Of a stretch of 64,000 nt of DNA, positions 42,939 to 51,588 are shown in pieces. The translations under genes were made by a program, and so were the position numbers. Origin of the DNA: Arthrobacter_E sp041360795 (GTDB lineage Bacteria > Actinomycetota > Actinomycetes > Actinomycetales > Micrococcaceae); contig NZ_JBFUPW010000003.1 of NCBI RefSeq assembly GCF_041360795.1, forward strand, positions 248,001-312,000, written 5' to 3'. Below the pieces are notes generated by a model that was not told the origin of the DNA, ran no database searches, and saw only the letters and a program-made list of their open reading frames with translations. The stretch's first letter is position 1. Every line of letters begins with the position of its first letter.

Positions 42939-42999
42939 CGCGAAGTAACAGATGGTGCCCCTTCCCAGCACGGGAAGGGGCACCATCTGTTCTCTCGCG
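42939..42999 (+). terminator. Long hairpin E after M4 protease gene
   Basis: Central perfect 20-bp stem (42947-42966, AACAGATGGTGCCCCTTCCC, with 42972-42991), 5-base loop, plus an outer CGCGA/TCGCG pairing after a 3-base internal loop. It starts 14 bases past the stop. It is clearly homologous to hairpin F 5.4 kb away. Confidence 0.85.
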
Positions 43000-43029
43000 C
43001 GGCCCGGGCGCCGTGCCTACGATGGCTTC

Positions 43030-45318
43030 ATGGGAGCGGTGCAGGGGGAAAGCGTCATCCGGGTGACTCGTGCGAGCACGAACAACCTCAGAAACGTCAG
43101 CGTGGACGTGCCCAAGAAGGCGCTGACCGTGGTCACCGGGGTGTCGGGATCCGGCAAATCCTCCTTGGTCCTCGACACCATCGCCGCGGAGGCCCAGCGG
43201 CTGGTCAACGACTCCTACCCGACCTTCGTGCGGAACCGGCTGCCGCAGCTTCCCGCCCCGGAAGTGCAGGCCATGGGAGGGCTCACCTTCACCGCCCTCA
43301 TCGATCAGCGGCGGTTCACCGGCAACGCGCGATCGACCGTCGCGACGGCGGCCGACGTCGCGCCCTTGCTGCGCCTGGTCTTCTCCCGCGTGGGAGAGCC
43401 TTCCGCCGGGTACTCCCCGGCGTACTCCTTCAACGACCCCACCGGCATGTGCCCGCGGTGCGAAGGGCTGGGCACCGTCGTCGACATCGACGTCGAGGCG
43501 CTGATCGACCCCTCGAAGAACATCGACGAGGGCCCAGTGCGTTTCAGTCAGTTCCGGCCCGGCGTCTACCGCTGGAAGCGCTTCGCCTACAGCGGGTTGT
43601 TCGACCGGAAGAAGCCGCTCGGCGAGTACACCCCGGAGGAGATGGATCTCTTCCTCTACGCCGATCAGCTCAAGCTCGAGGACCCCGACCCCCGCTTCCC
43701 CAAGACCGCACGGTTCGACGGCGTCGTCACCCGGATGCGCGATGTGTACGTCAAGAACCGTCCCGAGAAGATCGCGGCGCCGGTGCGCGAAGAACTGGAT
43801 CACCTGACGTCACGCCGCGCCTGCCCCGAATGCCATGGCGCCCGGCTGAACGCCGCGGCACGGAACAGCCTGATCGACGGCCGTTCGATCGCCGACTGGT
43901 CCGCACTGTCCGTGGCAGAGCTCCGCACCCTCCTGGAGGAGATGGACGACCCGCGGGTGGAGCCGGCCCTGGTGGGGATCCGCCACACGCTCGACGCGCT
44001 GCTGTCCGTGGGCCTGGGGTATCTCTCCCTGGACCGCCAGTCGTCGACGCTGTCCGGCGGGGAGGCCCAGCGCGTGAAGATCGTGCGCCACCTGGGCAAC
44101 GCCCTCACCGATGTCACCTACGTCTTCGACGAGCCGTCCACCGGGCTGCACCCCGCCGATGTCCAACGGCTCAACCGCCTCCTGCACAGGCTGCGGGACG
44201 AGGGCAACACCGTCCTTGTGGTGGAACATCACCCGCAAGTGATCCGGGTCGCCGATCACGTGATCGACATCGGCCCCGGCGCCGGTCCGGACGGCGGCAC
44301 GGTGCAGTTCGAAGGATCGCCGAGCGCACTGGCGGAGAGCGGCACCCTCACGGGGCGGCTGATCTCCCGGCCGCTCCATCTCAAGGAGACGCCGCGGGAG
44401 CCCCGCGGCACCGCCACCGTGAGGCAGGCGTCCGCCCACAATCTGCGCGGCTTCGACGTCGACGTGCCTCTCGGCATCCTCACCGCGGTGACCGGCGTCG
44501 CGGGCTCCGGCAAGAGCTCCTTCGCCACGGAGGAACTGCCGCGCCAGCATCCGGAGTTCACCGTGGTGGGCCAGGACCCGCTCCGCGGCGGGGTCCGCTC
44601 CACGTCCCTCAGCGTTCTCGGCATCGCCGACGAGGTCCGTGAGGTGTTCGCCGACGCCGGCGGCCTCGCCCCGGCCTGGTTCAGCTTCAACTCGAAGGGC
44701 GCCTGCCCCGCGTGCAAGGGCAAGGGCTACATCACGACGGAACTCGCGTTCCTGGACGATGTCGCCACGCCGTGCGACGTGTGCGGCGGCGCGCGGTTCA
44801 ACGACGAGGCGCTGAGCGTCCGGATCGCCGGCCACACGATCGCGGACGTCCTGACCATGACCGCGGCATCCGTGGCCCGGCTCCTGTCCGTACATCCGGC
44901 CATCGTCTCCGCCATGACCTGGCTGGAACGCGTCGGGCTGGGATACCTCGCCGTGGGACAGTCGCTGGACACGCTCTCCGGCGGTGAGAAACAGCGGCTC
45001 CTCCTGGCCAGGCACTTGCAGGCCTCCGGGGATCTCGGTGCGGAACGCATCGTGCTGGACGAACCCACCACGGGCCTCCACCCGAGCGATGTGGACCGGA
45101 TCAACGACCTGTTCGCGGAGCTCGTGGACGCGGGGGCGACCCTCGTGGTGGTGGAGCACAACCTCCGGGTCGTCGCGCAGGCCGACCACGTGATCGACAT
45201 CGGTCCCGGCGCCGGATCGGACGGGGGACGTCTGCTGTTCGCCGGCCGCCCCGCGGATCTGCTCGAGTGTGCCGACTCGCAGACCGGCCATGCCCTCGCC
45301 CTCGCCTCGGCGCGCTGA
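43030..45318 (+). CDS. Short UvrA-like ABC ATPase (DrrC/UvrA2 type)
   Basis: 762-residue UvrA paralogue with two ABC modules: Walker A GVSGSGKSS (37-45) and GVAGSGKSS (about residue 488), and two signature motifs TLSGGEAQR and TLSGGEKQR. Zinc-binding cysteine pairs are present (CPRCEG, CPECHG, CPACKG, CDVCGG). It is about 200 residues shorter than housekeeping UvrA, consistent with loss of the UvrB-binding region. This matches the UvrA-like subgroup that includes DrrC, linked to resistance against DNA-binding drugs. The frame opens 26 codons further upstream into hairpin E; ATG 43030 is the natural start. Confidence 0.9.
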   Translation: MGAVQGESVIRVTRASTNNLRNVSVDVPKKALTVVTGVSGSGKSSLVLDTIAAEAQRLVNDSYPTFVRNRLPQLPAPEVQAMGGLTFTALIDQRRFTGNARSTVATAADVAPLLRLVFSRVGEPSAGYSPAYSFNDPTGMCPRCEGLGTVVDIDVEALIDPSKNIDEGPVRFSQFRPGVYRWKRFAYSGLFDRKKPLGEYTPEEMDLFLYADQLKLEDPDPRFPKTARFDGVVTRMRDVYVKNRPEKIAAPVREELDHLTSRRACPECHGARLNAAARNSLIDGRSIADWSALSVAELRTLLEEMDDPRVEPALVGIRHTLDALLSVGLGYLSLDRQSSTLSGGEAQRVKIVRHLGNALTDVTYVFDEPSTGLHPADVQRLNRLLHRLRDEGNTVLVVEHHPQVIRVADHVIDIGPGAGPDGGTVQFEGSPSALAESGTLTGRLISRPLHLKETPREPRGTATVRQASAHNLRGFDVDVPLGILTAVTGVAGSGKSSFATEELPRQHPEFTVVGQDPLRGGVRSTSLSVLGIADEVREVFADAGGLAPAWFSFNSKGACPACKGKGYITTELAFLDDVATPCDVCGGARFNDEALSVRIAGHTIADVLTMTAASVARLLSVHPAIVSAMTWLERVGLGYLAVGQSLDTLSGGEKQRLLLARHLQASGDLGAERIVLDEPTTGLHPSDVDRINDLFAELVDAGATLVVVEHNLRVVAQADHVIDIGPGAGSDGGRLLFAGRPADLLECADSQTGHALALASAR

Positions 45319-45337
45319 GCACGGCCGGCGACCAGGG

Positions 45338-46807
45338 ATGTCGGGAATGGCAGCGGAACAGTCTCCGCATCGGGTCTGGATCCTCCAGGCGACGGAACAG
45401 CTCATCGGATCCACGCTCCACGGGGGCACCGGTGTCCAGCGGTTCATGATCGACACGCTGCGCCTGGTGAAACCTTCGTCCCTGGACCGTTTCTCGTTCT
45501 CCGCGGCGGAGCGTCAGAGCATCGGCGCGGCCATGCTCATGGCCCGGGTCCGCGTCAACGACCTCACGGCAGCCCTGGACCTGGCCGACGTGGTCCGGGA
45601 GTCCCGGCTGTCGATCGCGCCGGTCGCCACGGACGCCGTCCCCGCCTTCCTGGCACTGGAGGCGGCGCTGTCCGAAGCGGCTCTCGCCGGCGGGCTCTCC
45701 ACCGTGGCCCTGGAACACGGCATCCGGCTCGCCGACTACGCCGCGGCCGAGGGGGATCCCCGGTGGATCCGGCGGGCCCACGGACTGCTCGCCGCAGCCG
45801 GGGCCTTCGGGGGCGAGCATGTCCTCGCGGAGGAACACCTGTCCGCCGCGCAGCGTCTCGCCCGGGAACAGGGCTGGGACGCCGGTCACGCCGAGTACAT
45901 GGAGTCCATCGCGGAGTCCCTGCTCGCCTTCACCGACTCGGACGGAGCCCGGATGGACCGTCTCCTCCCCCGGGTCGAGGCACTGCAGGAGTCCGATGCG
46001 AGTGCCGCCTCGCTGGTGACCATGGTGCGTGCGCTCAGCCACGTCCTGCACGGCCGGCTCCACGAGGCCATGACGCAGGCCTCGCTCCTGGCCATGGGCA
46101 AGAGCCAGCCCTTCACCCCGAAGCTGCTCCGCGATTACGCCGTGTCCGTCCAGGCGTTCCTCCTCATCCTCCGCGGAGATCCTCTCCGGGCGCAGGGCGT
46201 GCTGCGGGGCCTGGAGTCGTCGGAGAACCACTTCCTCTGCACGGGCACCTTGCGGGCATCGGCAGCGCTGCAGCTCCAGGACTACCGTGGCGTCCTGAGC
46301 GGCACCAGCGACTGCCTCCAATTGCGCAGCGCCCACAACCTCTGGACGCTGCCGCAGGTGCTGCTGCGCCGGTCCATCGCGAACTTCCGGCTCGGCAACA
46401 CCCAGACCGCCCTCCACGAGTTCGGTGACGCAGTGCATCTCCTGCGGTTCTCCGCTTCCGGCCCCGCCCTGCTGACGACGCCGGTCCGCGAACTCGAGTA
46501 TCTCGTGTCACAGGTGGCGCAGCACTCCCCCGAGCTGGCGGCCGACGCAACGCGCCTCCTCCGACAGGCCGGCGACGTGCTGCAGACCGCGGAGCCCGCG
46601 CTCGTGCTCCCCGCCCTGTCCGAACGGGAGCGCCTGGTGGCCACCATGCTCCGTTCCGACATGCCGCTCCCGCAGATCGCGCAGGAGCTCCATGTCGCGC
46701 CCAGCACCGTGAAGTCCCAGGCGATCGCCATCTACCGCAAGCTCCAGGTGAACTCGCGCCACGAGGCCGTGGAACTCCTGGAGCGCGGCGGCTTCTTCGA
46801 AAGCTGA
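45338..46807 (+). CDS. LuxR-family regulator with helical-repeat sensor region
   Basis: 489 residues. The C-terminal LuxR/GerE helix-turn-helix occupies about residues 425-480 (LSERERLVATMLRSDMPLPQ, then VAPSTVKSQAIAIYRKL). The long N-terminal part is all alpha-helical, Ala/Leu-rich, resembling the TPR-like repeats of MalT/LAL regulators but without an N-terminal ATPase P-loop. It starts 20 bases after the UvrA-like stop, so it may be co-transcribed with it. The exact start is uncertain (ATG 45338 or 45347). Target genes are unknown. Confidence 0.82.
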   Translation: MSGMAAEQSPHRVWILQATEQLIGSTLHGGTGVQRFMIDTLRLVKPSSLDRFSFSAAERQSIGAAMLMARVRVNDLTAALDLADVVRESRLSIAPVATDAVPAFLALEAALSEAALAGGLSTVALEHGIRLADYAAAEGDPRWIRRAHGLLAAAGAFGGEHVLAEEHLSAAQRLAREQGWDAGHAEYMESIAESLLAFTDSDGARMDRLLPRVEALQESDASAASLVTMVRALSHVLHGRLHEAMTQASLLAMGKSQPFTPKLLRDYAVSVQAFLLILRGDPLRAQGVLRGLESSENHFLCTGTLRASAALQLQDYRGVLSGTSDCLQLRSAHNLWTLPQVLLRRSIANFRLGNTQTALHEFGDAVHLLRFSASGPALLTTPVRELEYLVSQVAQHSPELAADATRLLRQAGDVLQTAEPALVLPALSERERLVATMLRSDMPLPQIAQELHVAPSTVKSQAIAIYRKLQVNSRHEAVELLERGGFFES

Positions 46808-47007
46808 GACGCCGCTCACCACACTGCGTGACGGCCTTCACGGAACCGGCCGGACCAGGTGGAAAGCCCGGTGGAATATCGCCCCGATCCCGTTCTCCCG
46901 GAAGTCCGCACGGATAGTTTCTCCAGGTCAGACAGGCCATCCGAGATGCCCTGCGCACCCCCGGCCACCGCATCGCGCCGCCGGGCCGAAGATTTCCAGG
47001 AGAACAC

Positions 47008-48345
47008 ATGACCGAGCACTTCCACAGCCACCACCGGACCCCCACGGAGGCGGGTCCCCGGGGACCCGAGCCCCGGGATCGTCCGACCGGGCCCGGGCGG
47101 CCGCAGCACTCGCGGCGCTCGGTGGTCAGGGCGTCCGCATGGTCGGTGCCGGTGATCGCGGCGGCTGTCGCGGCCCCGGCCGCCGTCGCGAGCGCTGCGC
47201 CCCGGCTGGTGCTGACCGGGGTGCCGGGCACCGTCGTCGCGGGGGCGCTTGTGAGCGGCGTGATCACGACGGCGACGGCGAACAACGGCCTGGACGTCGT
47301 CGTGACGCTGCCCGCCGGGTTCGTCTGGGCGGACGGCGCGGGTGTCGCCGGCGCGCCGCGTGTGGTCGGGCGAGGGAACGGCGCCTTCGGAGTGCCGCCG
47401 TTCCGCGTCGGAACCGGGGCCGGGACCGTGACACTGACGGCCATGCTCCCAGGGACGGGTGTCACGGCGGAGTCGGTCATCACCGTGCAGGCCCTGTACT
47501 CCCTGACACTGCTCGGCGGGATCAACGCCATCGGCGACGGCCCCGACGAGTTCCGGGCCGACTTCACGGCGATCGTCCCCGTCGGCGTCCGGCCCCGCCG
47601 TCTCGAGTACCTCTTCTACCCGGAGGCCGGCGCCGGCTGGACGGTGCTGAGCCCGACCGCGCCCCGGACGGGCCAGCGCTACGACGTGGTGCACGCCCAG
47701 CGCCTGGACGACGATTTCGAGCGGATCTTCCTCTCAGCCCGGGGCGACGCGGACGTTCCCAACGCCCCGTTCGGCTCCTACTCGTGGCCGATCCTCGCCA
47801 CGTGGCCCGACGGCGCCGTGACCACCCTGTCCATGCCGTTCGAGCACGTCCACTTCGGCAGCGACGGCCGGCCCCTCGGCGTCAACGCCTGGGACACCAT
47901 CACTTCCGGCGTGCCGGGATATCCGGGTCCGGATTCCCAGACCGGCTGGGGCAACGTCATCGACGCGGGCTCGGACGGGCTGATCGACGGCAACCGGTTC
48001 TTCGTCGGGGCGAAGACGTCCGGGCGCACCCCCGCGCAGGGCAACGACCGGACCACGTCGGTGTTCTTCCAGTTCGTCAATGAGTCCGGCGCGGGCGCGT
48101 CCATCACCCCGGAGCCACGCCCGCTGACCGTCCCGAACTACGTGAGCGATGCCTCCGGCGTGTACCTCGGGGCCACCCTCGGCTCGTTCCGCCTCGACCT
48201 GCCTGGCTACTGGAAACTGCTCGTCTGGCCCCAGAGCAGCAACTCACAGCCGGGCAACCCCGCCACCTCCGACGGCGTCGCGTGGAACCCCGCGACCGAG
48301 CCCGGCCACCAGCTCGGTTCGGTCTTCTACCGGCTCCCCGCCTGA
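47008..48345 (+). CDS. Tat-exported protein of unknown function
   Basis: 445 residues. A long N-region ends in a twin-arginine motif SRRSVVRAS (Arg36-Arg37), followed by a hydrophobic core and AxA cleavage near residue 63. The next 100 residues are Gly/Val/Thr-rich with beta-sandwich character (for example LTGVPGTVVAGALVSGVITT). The C-terminal 270 residues hold many aromatic residues and no recognised catalytic motif. No cell-wall sorting signal or membrane anchor is seen, so it should be secreted. CAGGAG is 5 bases before the ATG. Followed by hairpin F. Confidence 0.75.
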   Translation: MTEHFHSHHRTPTEAGPRGPEPRDRPTGPGRPQHSRRSVVRASAWSVPVIAAAVAAPAAVASAAPRLVLTGVPGTVVAGALVSGVITTATANNGLDVVVTLPAGFVWADGAGVAGAPRVVGRGNGAFGVPPFRVGTGAGTVTLTAMLPGTGVTAESVITVQALYSLTLLGGINAIGDGPDEFRADFTAIVPVGVRPRRLEYLFYPEAGAGWTVLSPTAPRTGQRYDVVHAQRLDDDFERIFLSARGDADVPNAPFGSYSWPILATWPDGAVTTLSMPFEHVHFGSDGRPLGVNAWDTITSGVPGYPGPDSQTGWGNVIDAGSDGLIDGNRFFVGAKTSGRTPAQGNDRTTSVFFQFVNESGAGASITPEPRPLTVPNYVSDASGVYLGATLGSFRLDLPGYWKLLVWPQSSNSQPGNPATSDGVAWNPATEPGHQLGSVFYRLPA

Positions 48346-48372
48346 GCGCTCGGCCTCGCCCCGTAAACGTGC

Positions 48373-48433
48373 CGCGAAGGAACAGCTGGCGCCCCTTCCC
48401 GGTGCGGGAAAGGGCGTCAGCTGTTCCTTCGCG
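48373..48433. terminator. Long hairpin F between convergent genes
   Basis: A 28-bp stem (48373-48400 with 48406-48433) with two wobble positions and a 5-base loop GGTGC. It shares most of its sequence with hairpin E (GCGAAG-n-AACAG-n-TGG-n-GCCCCTTCCC). It begins 28 bases after the Tat-protein stop. Confidence 0.85.
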
Positions 48434-48482
48434 AGCCGGGCGGAGCCGGGCGGAGCCACGCGGACCGACGCGGAGCCGGGCG
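48433..48482. repeat. Five tandem 10-bp repeats
   Basis: Five consecutive 10-base units: GAGCCGGGCG twice, GAGCCACGCG, GACCGACGCG, and GAGCCGGGCG again. They fill the space between hairpin F and the stop codon of the convergent DUF998 gene. Confidence 0.8.
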
Positions 48483-48485
48483 CCG

Positions 48486-49190
48486 TCAGGGCGCGGTGCG
48501 GCGGAGCAGCGCGACGCCCGTGACCAGCTCCCAGGCGATGATCGTGTAGACCGAGCCTCGCTCCCAGACGCCGTCCGGCAGCCAGGTGTGGGTGGTCAGG
48601 AGCACGGCGAAAACGAAACCCGCCGCGCCCAGAACCGTGCTGATCCTCCGGTACAGGGCGCCGCCGGGCCGGTCCCCGAACGCGAGCGCGTCTCCGGTGC
48701 CCGCCACGAGGGCCGCGGCGTTGCCGGCCCCGATGGCTGCCACGGCCCCCAGGCCGTGGAACAGCATCAGCCCGTTGGCCGCGTTCTCCGGCGAGCCGTG
48801 CACCAGGCCCACCACGGCGATGCCGGCGGAGTGCACGAGGAGGAGCGCGAAGAGGGCGCCGCGGCGTCGTCGTCGGCCGGCATCCGCGGCGAGGAGCGCG
48901 ACGACGGCGAGGGTGATCAGCAGTCCCTCGCCGACGAAGCCGGCGTTCATCACCTCGGCGAGGCGGGACTCCATCGCCCGGCCTTCGAAGACACCTCCGG
49001 CGGGGACGCCGAGGTCACTGATGTAGTTGCGGGCGTAGTCGTAGCCGGGGAAGCCGAGCGCGGCGATGGTCTCGCAGAACAGGTACCAGCATGCGGCCAG
49101 GACGAACAGGACTCCGGCGGCGCGCACGGCGGGCCGGGACAGAGATGGCGGAGCAGGCGGGGATGAGGGCACGACCGGACTTCCTTCCAC
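48486..49190 (-). CDS. DUF998 family membrane protein
   Basis: 234-residue integral membrane protein with about six helices. The N-terminal segment GYDYARNYISDLG, with its conserved Ser-Asp-Leu-Gly, is the DUF998 (PF06197) signature. The family has no established function; some members neighbour lipid or terpenoid genes. The cytosolic loop GRRRRRG (about 105-111) fits the positive-inside rule. It stands alone, 34 bases upstream of the next gene on the same strand, so a shared transcript with that gene is possible. Confidence 0.82.
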   Translation of the reverse strand: MEGSPVVPSSPPAPPSLSRPAVRAAGVLFVLAACWYLFCETIAALGFPGYDYARNYISDLGVPAGGVFEGRAMESRLAEVMNAGFVGEGLLITLAVVALLAADAGRRRRRGALFALLLVHSAGIAVVGLVHGSPENAANGLMLFHGLGAVAAIGAGNAAALVAGTGDALAFGDRPGGALYRRISTVLGAAGFVFAVLLTTHTWLPDGVWERGSVYTIIAWELVTGVALLRRTAP

Positions 49191-49224
49191 GAGGGCGGCG
49201 GGCCGCCCGTTCAGGGACAGGGGC

Positions 49225-49689
49225 TCAGTATTCGCCCTTGATCACGAAGTACGAACCGCGGATCTCCCCGGCCAGCTTCGACTTCTGACGGGCGAACTTG
49301 AAGCGGGATGCCAGCTCCTCGGGGATCTCCATGCCCTGGGAGAGCTTGAAGCCCACGGCCCGCTTCCCGCCGTCCTCCAGCGTGTACATCACGTTGAGGA
49401 CCAGGCCGGATTCGTAGATGACGTAGTCCATGCGGATCCCGTCCACCTCGAAGGAGGAGACCTCCAGCGGCGTGGAGGCGATGACGATCTCCCGCTCCTC
49501 GCGCAGGATGCGGTTCACGCGCTCCAGGACCTCGGGCGCCTCAGCGGCAGGCTCGACGGTGAAGACGTGGTCGTACTTGTTCTTGAAGTACCGGGCCTCA
49601 TTCGCCCGCAGGCCGGCGAGCGCGTCCACGACGGGCGAGGACTCCAGACCGGTGGTGGAGACGTTGACGAAATCCACGATGTACGACAT
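49225..49689 (-). CDS. Conserved cytosolic protein of unknown function
   Basis: 154 residues, no signal peptide and no membrane helix. Mixed alpha/beta composition, with a charged centre (ILREEREIVIASTPLEVSSF) and a Lys-rich C-terminus ending YFVIKGEY. AGGAGG is placed 7 bases before the ATG, so it should be well translated. Even codon use and a balanced composition support a real gene. I recognise no family with confidence. Confidence 0.7.
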   Translation of the reverse strand: MSYIVDFVNVSTTGLESSPVVDALAGLRANEARYFKNKYDHVFTVEPAAEAPEVLERVNRILREEREIVIASTPLEVSSFEVDGIRMDYVIYESGLVLNVMYTLEDGGKRAVGFKLSQGMEIPEELASRFKFARQKSKLAGEIRGSYFVIKGEY

Positions 49690-49743
49690 GAGACCTCCTG
49701 GGATCGGTTGACTACAGCAACAATAGCGAACCGGGATGACGGA

Positions 49744-50904
49744 TCAGCCGCGCGTCAGCCAGAGGGCCAGGACCGAGCTGACCAGAACGAGCGGAGCGGC
49801 GACCAGGCCCAGCCGGATGTAGGCGCCCCAGCTGACGCTGACGCCCACCGTCTTGAGGCGGTCATGCCAGAGGAGCGTGGCCAGCGACGCCCACGGGGTC
49901 ACGAGCGGGGCCGTGTTGACGCCGACCAGCAGACTGCCGAGCAGCTGGGGGGAGGTCGCGAACGGCTCCAGGCCCAGGTACGCCGGGAGGTTGTTCACGA
50001 CGTTCGAGCCCACGGCGCCGCTGCCGGCCATGGCGAGGAGCTGCGGAAGGCCCGAGCCCTGGTTGCCCAGACCGCTCAGGACGTTCGTCACGCCGAGGGA
50101 GTGCACCGACTGCACCACGAGGAAGAGGCCGCACACGAACACGATCAGCGGCCCGGGGAACAGCCGCCAGCTCAGGGAGGTCCGGCGTCGCACGGCGAAC
50201 ACCGCGAGCAGGACCACAGCGGCGGCACAGGCCGGGATCCACGGCTCCAGGCCGCTCGTGAGCAGCGGCAGCAGCACCGCGGTGACCGCCGCGGAGATCC
50301 AGAAGAGCACCTTGTCCTCCGGCGGCTTCACCGTCTCCGGCGTGAACGTGCCCCGCAGTTCCCGCCGGAACAGCAGGAAGATGAGGAGCGCCGGGAGCAG
50401 ACTCGCGACCAGCGCAGGCGCCCAGAGCAGGTGCAGGAACCCTCCGGCGCTGCCGTCGCCCAGCCGGTGCGTGGCGAGCAGATTGCTCAGATTGGACACG
50501 GGCAGCCACAACGACGCCGTGTTGGCCAGCCAGACGGTGGTCAGGGCGAAGGGGAACGGCCGCAGTCCGGCGTGCGACGCCAGGAGGACCACCACGGGTG
50601 TCAGGAGCACGGCCGTGGTGTCGATCGAGAGGAACGCGGTGCACAGGATGGAGAGCAGCACGATCAGGAGCCAGAGCAGGACGGTCCGGCCCCGTGCCAG
50701 GCCCGCCAGCAGGCCGGACACCGCGCGGAAAACCCCGGCGTCGGCGGCGAGTTCCGCCACCACGGTGATTCCACCCGCGAACAGCAGCACCGGGAGCACC
50801 CGCTCGCCCAGCGCGAGCGCCTCGGTGGCCGGCAGCACACCGGTGAGCACCGCGATGCCGCCGAGGAGAAGGAGCCCGAAGCCGATCAGGAGAAGTCGCA
50901 CCAT
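49744..50904 (-). CDS. ArsB/SLC13-family anion permease
   Basis: 386-residue membrane protein with about eleven helices. Family motifs include SIDTTAVLLTPVVVLLA (about 93-109), the paired NLSNLLA and the C-terminal GSNVVNNLPAYLG, which together mark the ion transporter superfamily containing ArsB, NhaD and SLC13 proteins. The arsenite exporter function is possible, but no arsR, arsC or arsA gene is adjacent, so a general anion or dicarboxylate role is equally likely. The ATG at 50904 has no clear ribosome-binding site. The gene is divergent from the GNAT gene with only 57 bases between starts. Confidence 0.82.
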   Translation of the reverse strand: MVRLLLIGFGLLLLGGIAVLTGVLPATEALALGERVLPVLLFAGGITVVAELAADAGVFRAVSGLLAGLARGRTVLLWLLIVLLSILCTAFLSIDTTAVLLTPVVVLLASHAGLRPFPFALTTVWLANTASLWLPVSNLSNLLATHRLGDGSAGGFLHLLWAPALVASLLPALLIFLLFRRELRGTFTPETVKPPEDKVLFWISAAVTAVLLPLLTSGLEPWIPACAAAVVLLAVFAVRRRTSLSWRLFPGPLIVFVCGLFLVVQSVHSLGVTNVLSGLGNQGSGLPQLLAMAGSGAVGSNVVNNLPAYLGLEPFATSPQLLGSLLVGVNTAPLVTPWASLATLLWHDRLKTVGVSVSWGAYIRLGLVAAPLVLVSSVLALWLTRG

Positions 50905-50961
50905 CTGATGGTACGGACCCCGGGTCTCGACAGGACACCCGCCCCACGTCAGAGTGGATTC

Positions 50962-51588
50962 ATGAGCACCGTGGACACCCTCGCACCCCGGCCCGACGGC
51001 ATCAGGACAGCCCCTGCCGCATGGGAGGAGGTGGACCGCCTCTTCTCCCTGGGCGGGGACGCGGCGGGCTGCTGGTGCCAGTGGTTCAGACTCCGACCGG
51101 CCGAATGGAAGAGCCACTCGCGCGACGAGCGTAAGGAGCTCCTGCACGAGCAGTTCCATCAGGACAGCCTCCCGCCGGGGGTGCTGGCGTTCGCCGACGG
51201 GACGGCGGTCGGCTGGGCCGCCGTCGCCCCGCGCCGCTGCTACCCGCGCGTGGAGCACGTGCAGCTCGTCCAGAAGGCCGACCGCGCAGCCCCGCCCGAG
51301 GACGGTGAGCACTGGGTGGTGAGCTGTTTCGTCGTGGCGCGGACACACCGCCGTCGTGGGGTCGCCCGCGCGCTGCTGGACGCGGCGGTCGCCTTCGCCG
51401 CCGAGCACGGCGCCGACTGGGTGGAGGGTTACCCGGTGGACACCGCCGACCGCCCCAAGGCGACCTCGTCGGATCTGTTCCACGGGACGGTGACGCTCTT
51501 CGAGCAGGCGGGCTTCACCAGGGTGTACGACGGCGTGCCGGGCCGCGCGCTCATGCGCCGCCGGGCGCCGGGGGCCGGTACGGCGTAG
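50962..51588 (+). CDS. GNAT-family N-acetyltransferase
   Basis: 208 residues. The acetyl-CoA binding motif A is VARTHRRRGVARALLDAAVAF (about 126-146, R-x-x-G-x-A form). The N-terminal CWCQWFRL segment (about 37-44), with a Cys-Trp-Cys, is typical of one actinobacterial GNAT subgroup. The substrate cannot be inferred. The last 38 bases overlap the 3' end of the convergent TetR gene. Confidence 0.88.
   Translation: MSTVDTLAPRPDGIRTAPAAWEEVDRLFSLGGDAAGCWCQWFRLRPAEWKSHSRDERKELLHEQFHQDSLPPGVLAFADGTAVGWAAVAPRRCYPRVEHVQLVQKADRAAPPEDGEHWVVSCFVVARTHRRRGVARALLDAAVAFAAEHGADWVEGYPVDTADRPKATSSDLFHGTVTLFEQAGFTRVYDGVPGRALMRRRAPGAGTA

Noticed and set aside
43030..45318. Housekeeping uvrA
   Set aside because: The protein is about 200 residues too short and lacks the UvrB-binding region, and no uvrB or uvrC is adjacent.
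49066..50961. Extension of the GNAT gene upstream through the permease gene
   Set aside because: The extension is low-complexity Arg/Gln/Gly sequence antisense to the ArsB-like permease; the GNAT domain begins at ATG 50962.
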